This document shows positions 37,107 to 46,204 of a DNA stretch of 64,000 nt, one piece after another. Below the pieces are notes generated by a model that was not told where the DNA came from, did not search any database, and was given only the letters and a program-made list of their open reading frames with translations. Positions within the stretch are counted from its first letter, which is position 1. Each line of letters opens with the position of its first letter. Location of the stretch: NCBI GenBank assembly GCA_022845895.1, contig AP025573.1:3320501-3384500 (forward strand), read 5' to 3'. The position numbers and the translations under genes are program-made. Source of the stretch: Lachnospiraceae bacterium. GTDB lineage: Bacteria > Bacillota > Clostridia > Lachnospirales > Lachnospiraceae.

Positions 37107-38072
37107 TTACTGCCATTCAAGGACGCTTGCTCCCCAGGAAAGGCCTGCGCCGAATCCTGCGATAATAATCCGTTGTCCTTTTTTCAACCGTCCGTCTCTG
37201 CTCATTTCATCCAATAATATTGGAATGCTTGCAGATGACGTGTTACCGTATTCCTGAAGATTCATAGGAAATTTTTCCATATCTTCTCCGAGCCTTTTTG
37301 CAACTGCTTCTACAATCCGCTTATTCGCCTGATGGAGGACATAATAGTCAATATCCTGCGTGGCCAGTTCATTTATATCCAATACCTCACGAATCACTTC
37401 CGGAACGCGCCGTGCTGCAAATTTGAACACCGCCTGCCCGTCCATCTGCATATACGTCTCTTCCTCAGGCAGACTCTTCCAGTCCTTTACGTAACGGCTC
37501 TTGCATGTTAATGCATCACCTTTCCGTCCGTCAGAATGTGTCACGGTCTGGTACATACGTCCGTTCGCAGCTTTCAGCACCGCCGCTCCCGCACCGTCGC
37601 CAAACAGGATACATGTCCCGCGGTCCTGCCAGTTTGTAAGGGTGGACAGGCTCTCACTGCCAATCACAAGAGCACAGTTGTACATACCGCTCGCTATGTA
37701 TGCCATAGCAGTATTATAAGCAAAGACAAACCCTGAGCAGGCCGCGCCGCCCAGGTCAAAACAGGTCGCATTGACTGCTCCAATAGCCTTTTGTACACAG
37801 CAGGCAGCACAGGGAAGGATGACATCAGAAGAAATCGTTGCCACAAGTATCAAATCGATATCCTCCGGTCGGGTCCCTCTGTCCTCAAGAGCGCGCCTTG
37901 CTGCCTCTGCAGCCATGGTAACGGTCGTTTCTTCCTGTATGATATGCCGGCGAATGACTCCTGTCCGCTCACGGATCCACTCGTCGCTCGTCTCTACAAT
38001 TTTTGCCAGGTCATTATTGTCCATTGTATAGGATGGGGTAAAAGAACCCGTTCCGTGTATTACTGCTGCCAT
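37107..38072 (-). CDS. fabH: 3-oxoacyl-ACP synthase III
   Basis: A 321-aa thiolase-fold enzyme. The catalytic cysteine is in FDLGGAACSGFVFAYN, the histidine in YYVLHQANKRIV and the asparagine in YGNTSSASIP. FabH condenses acetyl- or branched acyl-CoA with malonyl-ACP to start chains. It is the first gene of the operon, 88 bp after the predicted transcription start. An extra glycine before AACSG compared with common FabH proteins is a minor oddity. Confidence 0.96.
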   Translation of the reverse strand: MAAVIHGTGSFTPSYTMDNNDLAKIVETSDEWIRERTGVIRRHIIQEETTVTMAAEAARRALEDRGTRPEDIDLILVATISSDVILPCAACCVQKAIGAVNATCFDLGGAACSGFVFAYNTAMAYIASGMYNCALVIGSESLSTLTNWQDRGTCILFGDGAGAAVLKAANGRMYQTVTHSDGRKGDALTCKSRYVKDWKSLPEEETYMQMDGQAVFKFAARRVPEVIREVLDINELATQDIDYYVLHQANKRIVEAVAKRLGEDMEKFPMNLQEYGNTSSASIPILLDEMSRDGRLKKGQRIIIAGFGAGLSWGASVLEWQ

Positions 38073-38151
38073 ATGATTGTCCTCTTGCTATACATTTCAG
38101 ACGGTTATGTCTGGATTGATGCTTTCCGTTTTATTGTTTTGTGTTTCAATT

Positions 38152-38168
38152 ATTTTGACTTTCAAAGT
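38152..38168 (-). promoter_or_regulatory. FabT-like operator 1 (overlaps the -10 box)
   Basis: The plus strand reads ATTTTGACTTTCAAAGT, containing TTTGA-CTT-TCAAA, which resembles the known FabT box of streptococci (TTTGA-N3-TCAAA type). It overlaps the -10 box of the fabH promoter, an ideal place for repression. Confidence 0.75.
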
Positions 38169-38194
38169 ATATATCTAAAAAATAAGTTTGTCAA
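38166..38194 (-). promoter_or_regulatory. Promoter of the fatty-acid operon (fabH)
   Basis: On the minus strand a perfect TTGACA (38194-38189) and TATACT (38171-38166) are 17 bp apart. It is the best promoter seen in front of the operon. Confidence 0.88.
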
Positions 38195-38198
38195 GTAG

Positions 38199-38211
38199 TT
38201 TGAGCATCAAA
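38199..38211 (-). promoter_or_regulatory. FabT-like operator 2 (just upstream of -35)
   Basis: TTTGA-GCA-TCAAA on the plus strand repeats the pattern of operator 1 with centre-to-centre distance 45 bp, about four helical turns. Two sites on one face of the helix would allow cooperative binding. Confidence 0.65.
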
Positions 38212-38251
38212 ATAATACGACACAAACAGACATTCCGTATTGCTGCTATGT

Positions 38252-39658
38252 CTATCTGTGAATAATTAATCTTTGAATTTCCTTAACATCTCCCTTAAAT
38301 ATAAACAAGTAAACTATAAACATACCTGCGAATAATACTGTTCCGGCCCACTCTAACAAACTTCCACACAATATAAAAGCTATAACCATAACAGTTTCTG
38401 CTACAATAGTTTTTGCACAGCTCCTTTTCATAATCTTACATATCTTAATCTCACCCACACTGCATCTGTATGCCAGTACGATTAAAATGGCAAGCATTGC
38501 TCCTATCAGGCTGTCCATAATATATATAGTAAAAAATGACAATACAACTGCCAGTGCAACAGATACGATGTTTATTCTAAATAGTATCTTTTCTTCCCTC
38601 AACGTCTTCAGAAAAGTAGATACAAGGACAGAACTCTTGCATTCATACACGCAAATTGGAAGCAAAAATGCAGCATAGCTAATGCTGGCTTCATATTGCG
38701 GCAGCCACCATATAAGGAGTTTGGTCATAGGATAATAAAATATCATACAACCGAACAAGCCTATCACGACAACACAGTTGATAATTGGGTACAGCCTTGA
38801 CAGCTCCTTCCTGTCTGCCCTGCGCAGTGCTGGGAACAGCGTGACAGCAACCGCATTGATGCACTGCAGGAATACATTGGCGATGCTGATAGTAAGGGTA
38901 ACCTCAGCAAAAGTCGTAATACTCCAGTGGTTCTCTATACACCATCTCGTAATACCTATAATTATCGTCCCCGCTAAGGTAGCAAATAAAAGCTTATAAC
39001 CGCTCTGTATTGCTTTTTTCCCCTCTGCTGCCGCCAACTTTACATCCGCTCTTCCCCGTGACGTAATATCCTTACAACAGAAAATGACATAGACAAGTGA
39101 CAATACTCTTCCCACTGTATCCAGCAGGATGAGCAGAAGATAGCTTTTCAAGCCACATAGCACTGCTATAATACTGAGACCAACCGAAACCCCTCTCCAT
39201 ATTACGATTGTCAAACTGTATTCTTTTATTCTGTTTGTCGCCTGAATAATAAACTGCAGATATCTCCAGATATTAACGACAGCACCTGCAAAGCAAGAGA
39301 ATGAAAAGACTATTTTCTTCTCCGGTGTCATAGGACATATAAGGACTACTACAAATAATACTGAAAAGACGATTGTCATAAATACAGAAAGCAGACGGTA
39401 TTGCGCTGAGAGGCTCTTTTTATCAATATCATGATATGACATACCCCCAATTTCCAGATAGGTCCCTTCCGGCCATCCTAATGCTGCAATGGAACTGTAA
39501 GTGACATAAAATATGTATAATTGATAGTACCCATAGGCATCTACGCCGATAAACTTTGGAATAATCAGCATTGCCGCCATCCCGAGTATAACAGATATGA
39601 CGTTAGCCCCGACACTATATGAAAGATTGGTTATAAATTTACTATATTTTATCTTCAA
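38252..39658 (-). CDS. Polysaccharide flippase (Wzx/MATE-like)
   Basis: A 468-aa protein with about 12-14 membrane helices, beginning KIKYSKFITNLSYSVGANVI, the usual start of oligosaccharide flippases (VMIP5/PF01943 type: ...IPKFIGVDAYGYYQLYIFYV). It would turn lipid-linked repeat units to the outer face for polymerisation. The frame starts at a TTG that overlaps the stop of the pyruvyl-transferase gene. It is the last gene of the capsule operon; no clear terminator was seen in the 180 bp before the fabH promoter. Confidence 0.88.
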   Translation of the reverse strand: MKIKYSKFITNLSYSVGANVISVILGMAAMLIIPKFIGVDAYGYYQLYIFYVTYSSIAALGWPEGTYLEIGGMSYHDIDKKSLSAQYRLLSVFMTIVFSVLFVVVLICPMTPEKKIVFSFSCFAGAVVNIWRYLQFIIQATNRIKEYSLTIVIWRGVSVGLSIIAVLCGLKSYLLLILLDTVGRVLSLVYVIFCCKDITSRGRADVKLAAAEGKKAIQSGYKLLFATLAGTIIIGITRWCIENHWSITTFAEVTLTISIANVFLQCINAVAVTLFPALRRADRKELSRLYPIINCVVVIGLFGCMIFYYPMTKLLIWWLPQYEASISYAAFLLPICVYECKSSVLVSTFLKTLREEKILFRINIVSVALAVVLSFFTIYIMDSLIGAMLAILIVLAYRCSVGEIKICKIMKRSCAKTIVAETVMVIAFILCGSLLEWAGTVLFAGMFIVYLFIFKGDVKEIQRLIIHR

Positions 39659-40836
39659 TTGTACTTCCTTCGCTGTTCTCTCCGGGTATTCTCTCGCAGA
39701 TACTGCAAGGAATATTCTCGTTGTATTCTTAATTGCTCATCAATATATTTCCAGTCAATCTCTCTCGTTAAAACCTGCTGGAAGTTTTCTACACATGCGT
39801 CTGTCTTGTGTTCAGAAAGCCCGGTCTTTTTCAAAAGGCCTTTCTGACGGTTATTGTTCACCGTCTTTTTCCCTGATGTATCAGTCCTGTCAAGAACAAC
39901 GAACTTCTTGTGGAAAAGAAGAGAAAAGCACAGACCGTGAAAGCTGTCCGTAAAAACGATGTCTGCATTACTAATCAGAGATAACCATTCCTGAGGACCT
40001 GCCTCATATATCTTAATATGCGCAAAGTGTTCATCTTCTTTCTTATAATGGCCCTGTGCATGGGGAATGGACAGGATTTTTATCCTCTCTTTATCACAGT
40101 AATCCCTGATTGCCTTTCTCTGCTTCTTATCCACGCCAATAAGGTATACAAAAGCGTACCTCTCATACTTTCTTTCATCAGATCCACTTCCAACTTTTTT
40201 CCACTCATCACCGCTTAAAAGCAGCGTCGGGTCAAGAGATACTACACACTGTCTGCTGCAATTTTGTTCAATAATCTTTTTCGCTTCATATTCTCTTACA
40301 GATATCTCATCCAGTCCTTCAAGCGCATACTGCAGATATTCCGCCTCCTTGTCCGTCAGCAGTTCTACCCCCATAGAAGCAGCATAGGATATCTTCTTTG
40401 TTTTTTTCCCTGCAAATTTTAAAAAGTAGATGTCGTTCCAGGAGCATGGATTCCATATCTGGTCGCTTCCGGCAACTATAATGTTGTAATTATCTCTACA
40501 TTCTTTGATGCTGCTTTCATCGTATGAGGCGCTATGCGGTATCTTCTCCATAAATTTTTCAAAGTTTTCGACTCTGTTTCTTATTCCAACTCTGATGTGA
40601 GGGATAGTTAAACGAATCGCTTTCAAACCTGCTTTTCTCTTTAAAATGCTGATTATTTCCGACATCTGCAATTTTTTTATCTTGTGGATAACCAAATCTT
40701 TATAGTTTTGGCAATAATCAATTACTTCCGTATCATATCCCAGCTTTTCCATTACTTTAACCATGGCATAGGCCTGCAGTATCCCTCCATAATTATAATT
40801 TTTATGATATAATGTTATAATTCCACACTTTTCCAT
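39655..40836 (-). CDS. Polysaccharide pyruvyl transferase family protein
   Basis: A 393-aa protein with the pattern ITLYHKNYNYGGILQAYAM at the start and ILSIPHAQGHYK and FTDSFHGLCFSLLFHKKFVVL later, typical of PF04230. These enzymes add ketal-linked pyruvate to sugars of exopolysaccharides. It overlaps the flippase gene by four bases and follows the polymerase gene. Confidence 0.88.
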   Translation of the reverse strand: MEKCGIITLYHKNYNYGGILQAYAMVKVMEKLGYDTEVIDYCQNYKDLVIHKIKKLQMSEIISILKRKAGLKAIRLTIPHIRVGIRNRVENFEKFMEKIPHSASYDESSIKECRDNYNIIVAGSDQIWNPCSWNDIYFLKFAGKKTKKISYAASMGVELLTDKEAEYLQYALEGLDEISVREYEAKKIIEQNCSRQCVVSLDPTLLLSGDEWKKVGSGSDERKYERYAFVYLIGVDKKQRKAIRDYCDKERIKILSIPHAQGHYKKEDEHFAHIKIYEAGPQEWLSLISNADIVFTDSFHGLCFSLLFHKKFVVLDRTDTSGKKTVNNNRQKGLLKKTGLSEHKTDACVENFQQVLTREIDWKYIDEQLRIQREYSLQYLRENTRREQRRKYN

Positions 40837-40855
40837 AGTAATTCACCTTTTATCC

Positions 40856-41929
40856 CTATTGCCAAAAGAACATATATGGCATCGTATCCCCTATGTTATT
40901 TATATTTAATCTTAAAACATACTGAAGCCCGATGAGCGAGTAAAATATTCCGTTCATCAGCGTTTTATTCTTTATAAACCTCATGTTTTCTGTTACATAT
41001 GGCACGAACAGTATAAGCACCGGACTAAACAGAAACGACACTCTGGAAAATATCTCCAGCCGAAAAGACAGCCAGTAAAACTCTAATTCCAGAATAAAGG
41101 TCCACAAGTATAAATTAAAAGTACTGTCTGTTTTTTTAAAATCCGTTACTACCAGTATAAAAATAAATATAAGTACATGGAAAATAAACACGGCTCCATT
41201 CGTAATCTGTGATGTCGCAAGGTATCTACGATAAACTTCCGGCACAAACAGACTTATTACCGGGAGCAGTCTGTCATAAAGCATAAGCAGAACACCGCCT
41301 GCACCAAATAACACGGCTGCCCGGAATCTGGTCAGCCTTATCTTAGGAAGAAAATATAGGATGCCAAATATAAATACGCTTTGATGCATCTGCATGGCCA
41401 GTACAATCATCGCCAGATACTTCCATATCTTTCTTTCCATTATAAAGCAGTAGCTGCCTAGCACAATCAGGCACGCGATACTGCTTGGCATCATATTCAG
41501 AGCCGTCTGATAAATCCCGAGGGAAATATACAAAAAAAGGCTGAGAACAGGTTTTACAGAATATTTCTTTACCATGATAGCCAATGCGGCAAATAATAAG
41601 ATACTGTTACATACCGTAATTGTCTGCCCCGACTCAAAGAAAAATCCAAGCAGTTTGTTATATATCATATAACCTGTTTCAATCAGATATCTGTCTGCAT
41701 AATAACTCAAATCCTTCCACGTATGCAGTTGTGCTATATTTTCATAATACGCATAGTAGTTCTTCGTATCAGCTCCTACCGTTATCCCTCTCAAAACTGC
41801 AATTAAGGCAAGCAATATTATTGCAAGCCAAAAGGATATATCAAGCCCTGCTATCTTATACTGTCTTCGGTTACACCCATTTATTGCCAGAAGCGAAATC
41901 GCAATAAAGCTCGCTAAATATATCGTCAT
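40856..41929 (-). CDS. EpsG-family polysaccharide polymerase (Wzy-like)
   Basis: A 357-aa protein with about ten membrane helices and the loop VLRGITVGADTKNYYAYYENI near residue 42-62, characteristic of EpsG/PF14897. It is the probable repeat-unit polymerase of the locus. The sequence is A/T-rich like the rest of the distal part of the operon. Confidence 0.87.
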   Translation of the reverse strand: MTIYLASFIAISLLAINGCNRRQYKIAGLDISFWLAIILLALIAVLRGITVGADTKNYYAYYENIAQLHTWKDLSYYADRYLIETGYMIYNKLLGFFFESGQTITVCNSILLFAALAIMVKKYSVKPVLSLFLYISLGIYQTALNMMPSSIACLIVLGSYCFIMERKIWKYLAMIVLAMQMHQSVFIFGILYFLPKIRLTRFRAAVLFGAGGVLLMLYDRLLPVISLFVPEVYRRYLATSQITNGAVFIFHVLIFIFILVVTDFKKTDSTFNLYLWTFILELEFYWLSFRLEIFSRVSFLFSPVLILFVPYVTENMRFIKNKTLMNGIFYSLIGLQYVLRLNINNIGDTMPYMFFWQ

Positions 41930-41945
41930 CTCTTAACCTCGATAC

Positions 41946-42212
41946 TTAATCCAAAACCACTCTTTCGCAGTCTTTGGTTTTTTTATCGCCTTTCCACGGA
42001 ACACCATCTGTATAATCGACAATCTTTTCTCTATAGCTGTCGTAACCTCCAATAACCTTGGCCGGTACTCCGCCGACTACAGACCCGTCAGGTATATTCC
42101 CTGTGACAAGGCTGCCCGCAGCTATAATAACATTATCCCCAATCGCTCTTTTATATTCATCTCTCAAAAGAAACATCTTTATATAATGATATATTCTTTT
42201 ATACTTGTCCAT
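41946..42212 (-). pseudogene. Truncated hexapeptide acyltransferase remnant
   Basis: An 88-aa frame joins an N-terminal helix (MDKYKRIYHYIKMFLLRDEY) directly to the C-terminal end of a left-handed beta-helix acyltransferase (IGDNVIIAAGSLVTGNIPDG, SVVGGVPAKVIGGYD). The hexapeptide repeats and the catalytic histidine region that should lie between are missing, so an internal in-frame deletion is likely. Family members are usually 170-220 aa. It lies between the polymerase and a glycosyltransferase. Confidence 0.75.
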
Positions 42213-42221
42213 TTCAATATC

Positions 42222-43277
42222 CTATCCATTCATAAGCTTCGTCCATGTTTGTACATTACTCTGGACAGAAAACTTTTCCATTCCATAGTTCCATGCTGCC
42301 AGCGACTTCTTTTCTCTCTCTTCAAACGGCAATTCAAAATAATTATTTAATGCATGGCAGAACTCTTCAATATTACCACTTTCTATCAAATCTCCAGAAA
42401 AGCCATCTTCAATCTGTTCCCCCATGGCACCAACATCAAAAGCGACAACATATCTGGATGCCTTATATGCATCTATCACGACACCAGACTGCGTTGCAGT
42501 CTTATATGGAAGCATTATTACTTCTGCATCTTTAAGATACGAATAATATTCTTCATTGGAAACATAATCAAGAACCAGATTCAGGTTCGGATACGAATCC
42601 ATTCCCCTCAAATACTTTTCCGCCTCTTCTGTAGCTCTTCCGACAATATCAAATGATATCTGCGGACAGCCTTTTATAATCTCTTCCATATACTCAACAC
42701 CCTTATACAGATTAATGCGTCCTAAAAACAGAACTTTCCCGGTTTCCCTAAGAGGTATATATTCTCCAAAATCTTTGTAAATATCAATAAATCTTATGTT
42801 TGAACGCTTCACCTTGTATGCATGGGAAAGATAATCAATATATTTTCTGCTATGGACGACAACATAATCAGCGAATATACCTATAAGTCTGTTAAATATA
42901 CGTAATATTTTTGCCTGCCTGTCACCTTCGTGAGGGATAATATCGTGTATTACATGGAATTTCTTCACTTTCCTTAAGAATACAAGAAGTGGGAGATTCC
43001 ACACATGTAACGATTCTAAATAAATGGTATCTATATGTAATTTCTTAATTATACGAACTATTTTCAAGTATTCTCTGACACGGAAAGTTCCCTTACATAT
43101 TCCCGGTCTTTTCGGTGCATCAACAAAAAAATTATGACTGTCAAATTGAACCTCATATTTAGGATTCTGGATGCCAATCGTATATATGTTAGATTTATCC
43201 GTGAGCTCCCGGTATAAGGAATAGATTATCTCCTGGTGATCCATATTGTCAGAAAAACTTATGATAGCAACTCTCAA
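42222..43277 (-). CDS. Glycosyltransferase, GT4-like (GT-B fold)
   Basis: A 351-aa protein. The N-terminal half resembles GT-B acceptor domains (DTIYLESLHVWNLPLLVFL, IHDIIPHEGD). The C-terminal half has LFLGRINLYKGVEYMEEIIK, VIMLPYKTATQSGVVIDAYKASRYVVAFDVGAMGEQIEDG, which is the donor-binding E-x7-E type region. It adds one sugar of the repeat unit; donor unknown. The frame begins with TTG at 43277 after AAGGAGCGTGAAGCGGAA, so the start is not certain. Confidence 0.88.
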   Translation of the reverse strand: MRVAIISFSDNMDHQEIIYSLYRELTDKSNIYTIGIQNPKYEVQFDSHNFFVDAPKRPGICKGTFRVREYLKIVRIIKKLHIDTIYLESLHVWNLPLLVFLRKVKKFHVIHDIIPHEGDRQAKILRIFNRLIGIFADYVVVHSRKYIDYLSHAYKVKRSNIRFIDIYKDFGEYIPLRETGKVLFLGRINLYKGVEYMEEIIKGCPQISFDIVGRATEEAEKYLRGMDSYPNLNLVLDYVSNEEYYSYLKDAEVIMLPYKTATQSGVVIDAYKASRYVVAFDVGAMGEQIEDGFSGDLIESGNIEEFCHALNNYFELPFEEREKKSLAAWNYGMEKFSVQSNVQTWTKLMNG

Positions 43278-43284
43278 TTCCGCT

Positions 43285-44265
43285 TCACGCTCCTTGCTTT
43301 TTGTACTTACATTTCCAATATTCCAGCATTTCTTTTACAGTCTGTTCAAGATTAACCCGCTGCTCCCATCCGGTATCTTTTTTGAGCTTTTCAACATCAC
43401 CCACGATAATCCTTTCGTCTGTCGGGCGCAGCAGTTTTTTATCCACATGAAGTTGGAATTGTATCTTCAGCTCATTCTCAATCATATGTATGATGTCACT
43501 GATTTTATAGACCTTTTCAGATGATATATTGTATACTTCCCCGGCCTTCCCTTTTTCTGCGAGAGCCCTTAGCGCCGCAATCAGATCTTTTACATCCATT
43601 ATTGCCCGCTCTGTATTGATATTGCCGACTGATAATACTGGATTTTCACAGTTCACATACAACTGTTCTATGGCTCTTTTTGTAAAATCAGATGTGACAT
43701 CGTTTCTCTTCCTCGTTCCCGTAGTATTAAAAATTCTTGCCCTGATTGTCCTGATGCCATCGTTGGCAAAATACTGGTAAGCAAGCAGGTCTTGCCCCAC
43801 CTTGCTTACTCCATATGGATGCAGCGGCTTTAACTGCACACTTTCTTTTACCTTTTCATTATCCATCTCCTCCAGCGTCTGCCCATACTCTGCACTGGAA
43901 CATGCCACTATAACTACAGGGTTATAATGAGGGCAGTCTTTCCGGATCTCTTTTATAGTCTCAAATACTGCTATCGTACCACCAATATTAATATCCATCG
44001 TCTCATAAGGCTTGTCCCAGGATACTGTCGGATAGCTCTGTGCCGCCAGATGATAAATCTGGTCCGGCATATAATGCTTAATAATTTTCTCAATGTTTTT
44101 CGGATAGCGGACATCACACTCTATCATTTTAATATCATCAGAGATTTCACACATATCTACGGTTGGTTTATAATAGGTTCCTATTACCTCTATCCCTTCC
44201 CAGGCCATTATCTCTGCCATGTGTGATCCGACCATTCCACCTGCACCCGTAATCAAAACTGCCAT
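43285..44265 (-). CDS. NAD(P)-dependent sugar dehydratase/epimerase, probably GDP-heptose 4,6-dehydratase
   Basis: A 326-aa extended SDR enzyme. The Rossmann motif is LITGAGGMVGSHMAEIMA, the catalytic Tyr-Lys pair is in PLHPYGVSKVGQDL, and RARIFNTTGTRKRNDVTSDFTKRA is like GDP-mannose 4,6-dehydratase. Because genes for GDP-D-glycero-alpha-D-manno-heptose lie directly upstream, action on GDP-heptose (as DmhA in Yersinia or Campylobacter) is inferred. ATG 44265 follows AGAGGAGAATTTAA and lies one base after gmhA. The sugar could also be GDP-mannose. Confidence 0.82.
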   Translation of the reverse strand: MAVLITGAGGMVGSHMAEIMAWEGIEVIGTYYKPTVDMCEISDDIKMIECDVRYPKNIEKIIKHYMPDQIYHLAAQSYPTVSWDKPYETMDINIGGTIAVFETIKEIRKDCPHYNPVVIVACSSAEYGQTLEEMDNEKVKESVQLKPLHPYGVSKVGQDLLAYQYFANDGIRTIRARIFNTTGTRKRNDVTSDFTKRAIEQLYVNCENPVLSVGNINTERAIMDVKDLIAALRALAEKGKAGEVYNISSEKVYKISDIIHMIENELKIQFQLHVDKKLLRPTDERIIVGDVEKLKKDTGWEQRVNLEQTVKEMLEYWKCKYKKQGA

Positions 44266-44266
44266 T

Positions 44267-44920
44267 TTAAATTCTCCTCTCAAAAAACTCATCTTCCAAC
44301 ATCAGACACAAACTGTGATAGACAGGCAGATGAAGCTCTTGTATCAGATACGTTTCAGTCTCTGGTACTTTAATCGCCACATCCGCAGCACTGCCCAAAT
44401 ATCCACCATCCTTTCCAGTCAGACCTATCACTTTCATTCCTTTTGCCTTTGCGGCAATGACTGCATATTTTATATTGACTGCATTTCCGGATGTCGATAT
44501 CCCCCACAGCACATCTTCTGTCTGCCCATATCCCCATACCTGCTGCGCATATACCAGGTTTCCGTCTACATCATTGGCAAATGCGCTGCACAGTGACAGG
44601 TGGTTCCCTAGCGCAATTGTCGGCAACGCTTCCTGCAGGCTGTCTGCAAGCGTACTTCCCATATCATTATCGATATTGCATAACTTTTCGCGCATTTCAA
44701 ATGTCAGCAACCTCCTGGACTCGAACCCTTTCATCAGTTCTCCCACAATATGTTCTGCGTCTGCGGCACTGCCCCCATTACCTCCTACCAGTGTCTTGCC
44801 TCCGCTAATATAACAGTTCTTCAGCAGTTCAAATGCTTTTTCTATTTCCTGTCTTACAATATGTAATTTGGGGTATCGGTCAATTAAAAAATCCATCCTC
44901 TGTTGCTGTCTCTTATTCAT
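44267..44920 (-). CDS. gmhA: Sedoheptulose-7-phosphate isomerase (GmhA)
   Basis: A 217-aa SIS-domain protein with GGNGGSAADAEHIVGELMKGFESRR (positions about 44-68, binding the phosphate), DVLWGISTSGNAVNIKYAV and the C-terminal histidine/glutamate region IQELHLPVYHSLCLMLEDEFF. It turns sedoheptulose-7-phosphate into D-glycero-D-manno-heptose-7-phosphate, first step of the heptose route. Its neighbours supply the next three steps. Confidence 0.93.
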   Translation of the reverse strand: MNKRQQQRMDFLIDRYPKLHIVRQEIEKAFELLKNCYISGGKTLVGGNGGSAADAEHIVGELMKGFESRRLLTFEMREKLCNIDNDMGSTLADSLQEALPTIALGNHLSLCSAFANDVDGNLVYAQQVWGYGQTEDVLWGISTSGNAVNIKYAVIAAKAKGMKVIGLTGKDGGYLGSAADVAIKVPETETYLIQELHLPVYHSLCLMLEDEFFERRI

Positions 44921-44933
44921 GCTTCATCCTCTT

Positions 44934-46181
44934 TCATTGCAGAATATCCTGAATGCAGCAAAGTAAATCCGTATATTCCTCACCTTTTCCTATTTTTGCT
45001 GTTTTGGATCCTGCCGCTTTCCCCGCTTCCACGTCTGTTTCACTGTCTCCAATCATCCACGACCTGCTCAAATCGATGTTATAATCTTCTGCAGCACGCA
45101 GGAGTAAGCCCGGGCTCGGTTTTCTACATTCGCACTTTACTTTATATTCCTCCCGCTCCCCTTCATAGCCCTTATCGGGATGATGGGGACAGTAATAAAG
45201 TGCGTCTATATAAGCCCCCCCTCTGCCTAACAGTGTCTCCATCTTATTGTGGATCTCTTCTAATTCCTCTATGGTAGCTTCTCCCCTGGCAACCACAGGC
45301 TGGTTTGTAACCACTATCGCCAGATAGCCTGACTTGTTGATTCTCCGTATTGCTGCTTCTACCCCTGATATTAATTTAAAATCGTCTATGTGTTTTAAAA
45401 AGCCTGCATATTCGTTGATTGTCCCGTCTCTGTCCAGAAATATGGCCCTTTGTTTCTCCCTCAGATTTTTTCCCTTTACTTTTCCTGACAGGATATCCAT
45501 TTCAACTTCAGCCAGCCTCTCAGGAGTTCCCATATCCTTCACATACTCAGGGCTGTCATATGCATACAGCATTCCCTGGGGAATCAGTTGTTTTAATACA
45601 TCTCTGTCCATATCCATCTTTTTGAGCTCTCTCATCTCATACAATATCTGTGGGGATAATATATGCAAGCCGGCATTCACTCTGTTTTTGTACCATTTCC
45701 GCTCATCTTCTTTGCAGAGCCATTGAAACACGCGTCCGTCCGTGTCTGCTTTTATAATCCCGCTGTCAAAAGGATGGTCGTTAGGATGAATGAAAATTGT
45801 GGCTTTTCCTTCTTTTTTTCTGTGATGTTCTACAAATCTTCCAATATCGATATCAAAAATTATGTCTCCGTTTATAAGCAGAAACTCTTCTTCTATTCTA
45901 TTTTTTAATAAATACAAAGCTCCGGCAGTACCCAGAGGTGTCTGTTCAACTATGTACTCGATCTTCACGCCAAAATCTGTGCCGTCTTTAAAATATGCCT
46001 GTATCTGCTCTCCTTTGTAACCAATGACAATAATGATATCTGTATAACCCTGTTTCTCGAGACACTCAATCTGATATTCTAATATAGGCTTTCCCAATAT
46101 AGTTATCATCGGCTTCGGAACCAGCGCATTCACAGCCGCTATTCTCGTTCCCATTCCGCCTGCCATAATAACGGTTTTCAT
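44934..46181 (-). CDS. Fused heptose-1-phosphate nucleotidyltransferase and heptose bisphosphate phosphatase
   Basis: A 415-aa two-domain protein. Residues 1-235 are a nucleotidyltransferase (IMAGGMGTRIAAVNALVPKP, LINGDIIFDID, VKDMGTPERL), matching HddC-type enzymes. Residues about 245-415 are a HAD phosphatase of the GmhB type (AIFLDRDGTINEYAGFL, a zinc loop CPHHPDKG...CECRKPSPGLL and MIGDSETDVEAGKAAG). Together they would dephosphorylate heptose-1,7-bisphosphate and activate heptose-1-phosphate, probably with GTP. The fusion order puts the last step first. Confidence 0.9.
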   Translation of the reverse strand: MKTVIMAGGMGTRIAAVNALVPKPMITILGKPILEYQIECLEKQGYTDIIIVIGYKGEQIQAYFKDGTDFGVKIEYIVEQTPLGTAGALYLLKNRIEEEFLLINGDIIFDIDIGRFVEHHRKKEGKATIFIHPNDHPFDSGIIKADTDGRVFQWLCKEDERKWYKNRVNAGLHILSPQILYEMRELKKMDMDRDVLKQLIPQGMLYAYDSPEYVKDMGTPERLAEVEMDILSGKVKGKNLREKQRAIFLDRDGTINEYAGFLKHIDDFKLISGVEAAIRRINKSGYLAIVVTNQPVVARGEATIEELEEIHNKMETLLGRGGAYIDALYYCPHHPDKGYEGEREEYKVKCECRKPSPGLLLRAAEDYNIDLSRSWMIGDSETDVEAGKAAGSKTAKIGKGEEYTDLLCCIQDILQ

Positions 46182-46204
46182 CTCTTGTCCTCTCTTCCCG
46201 GATA

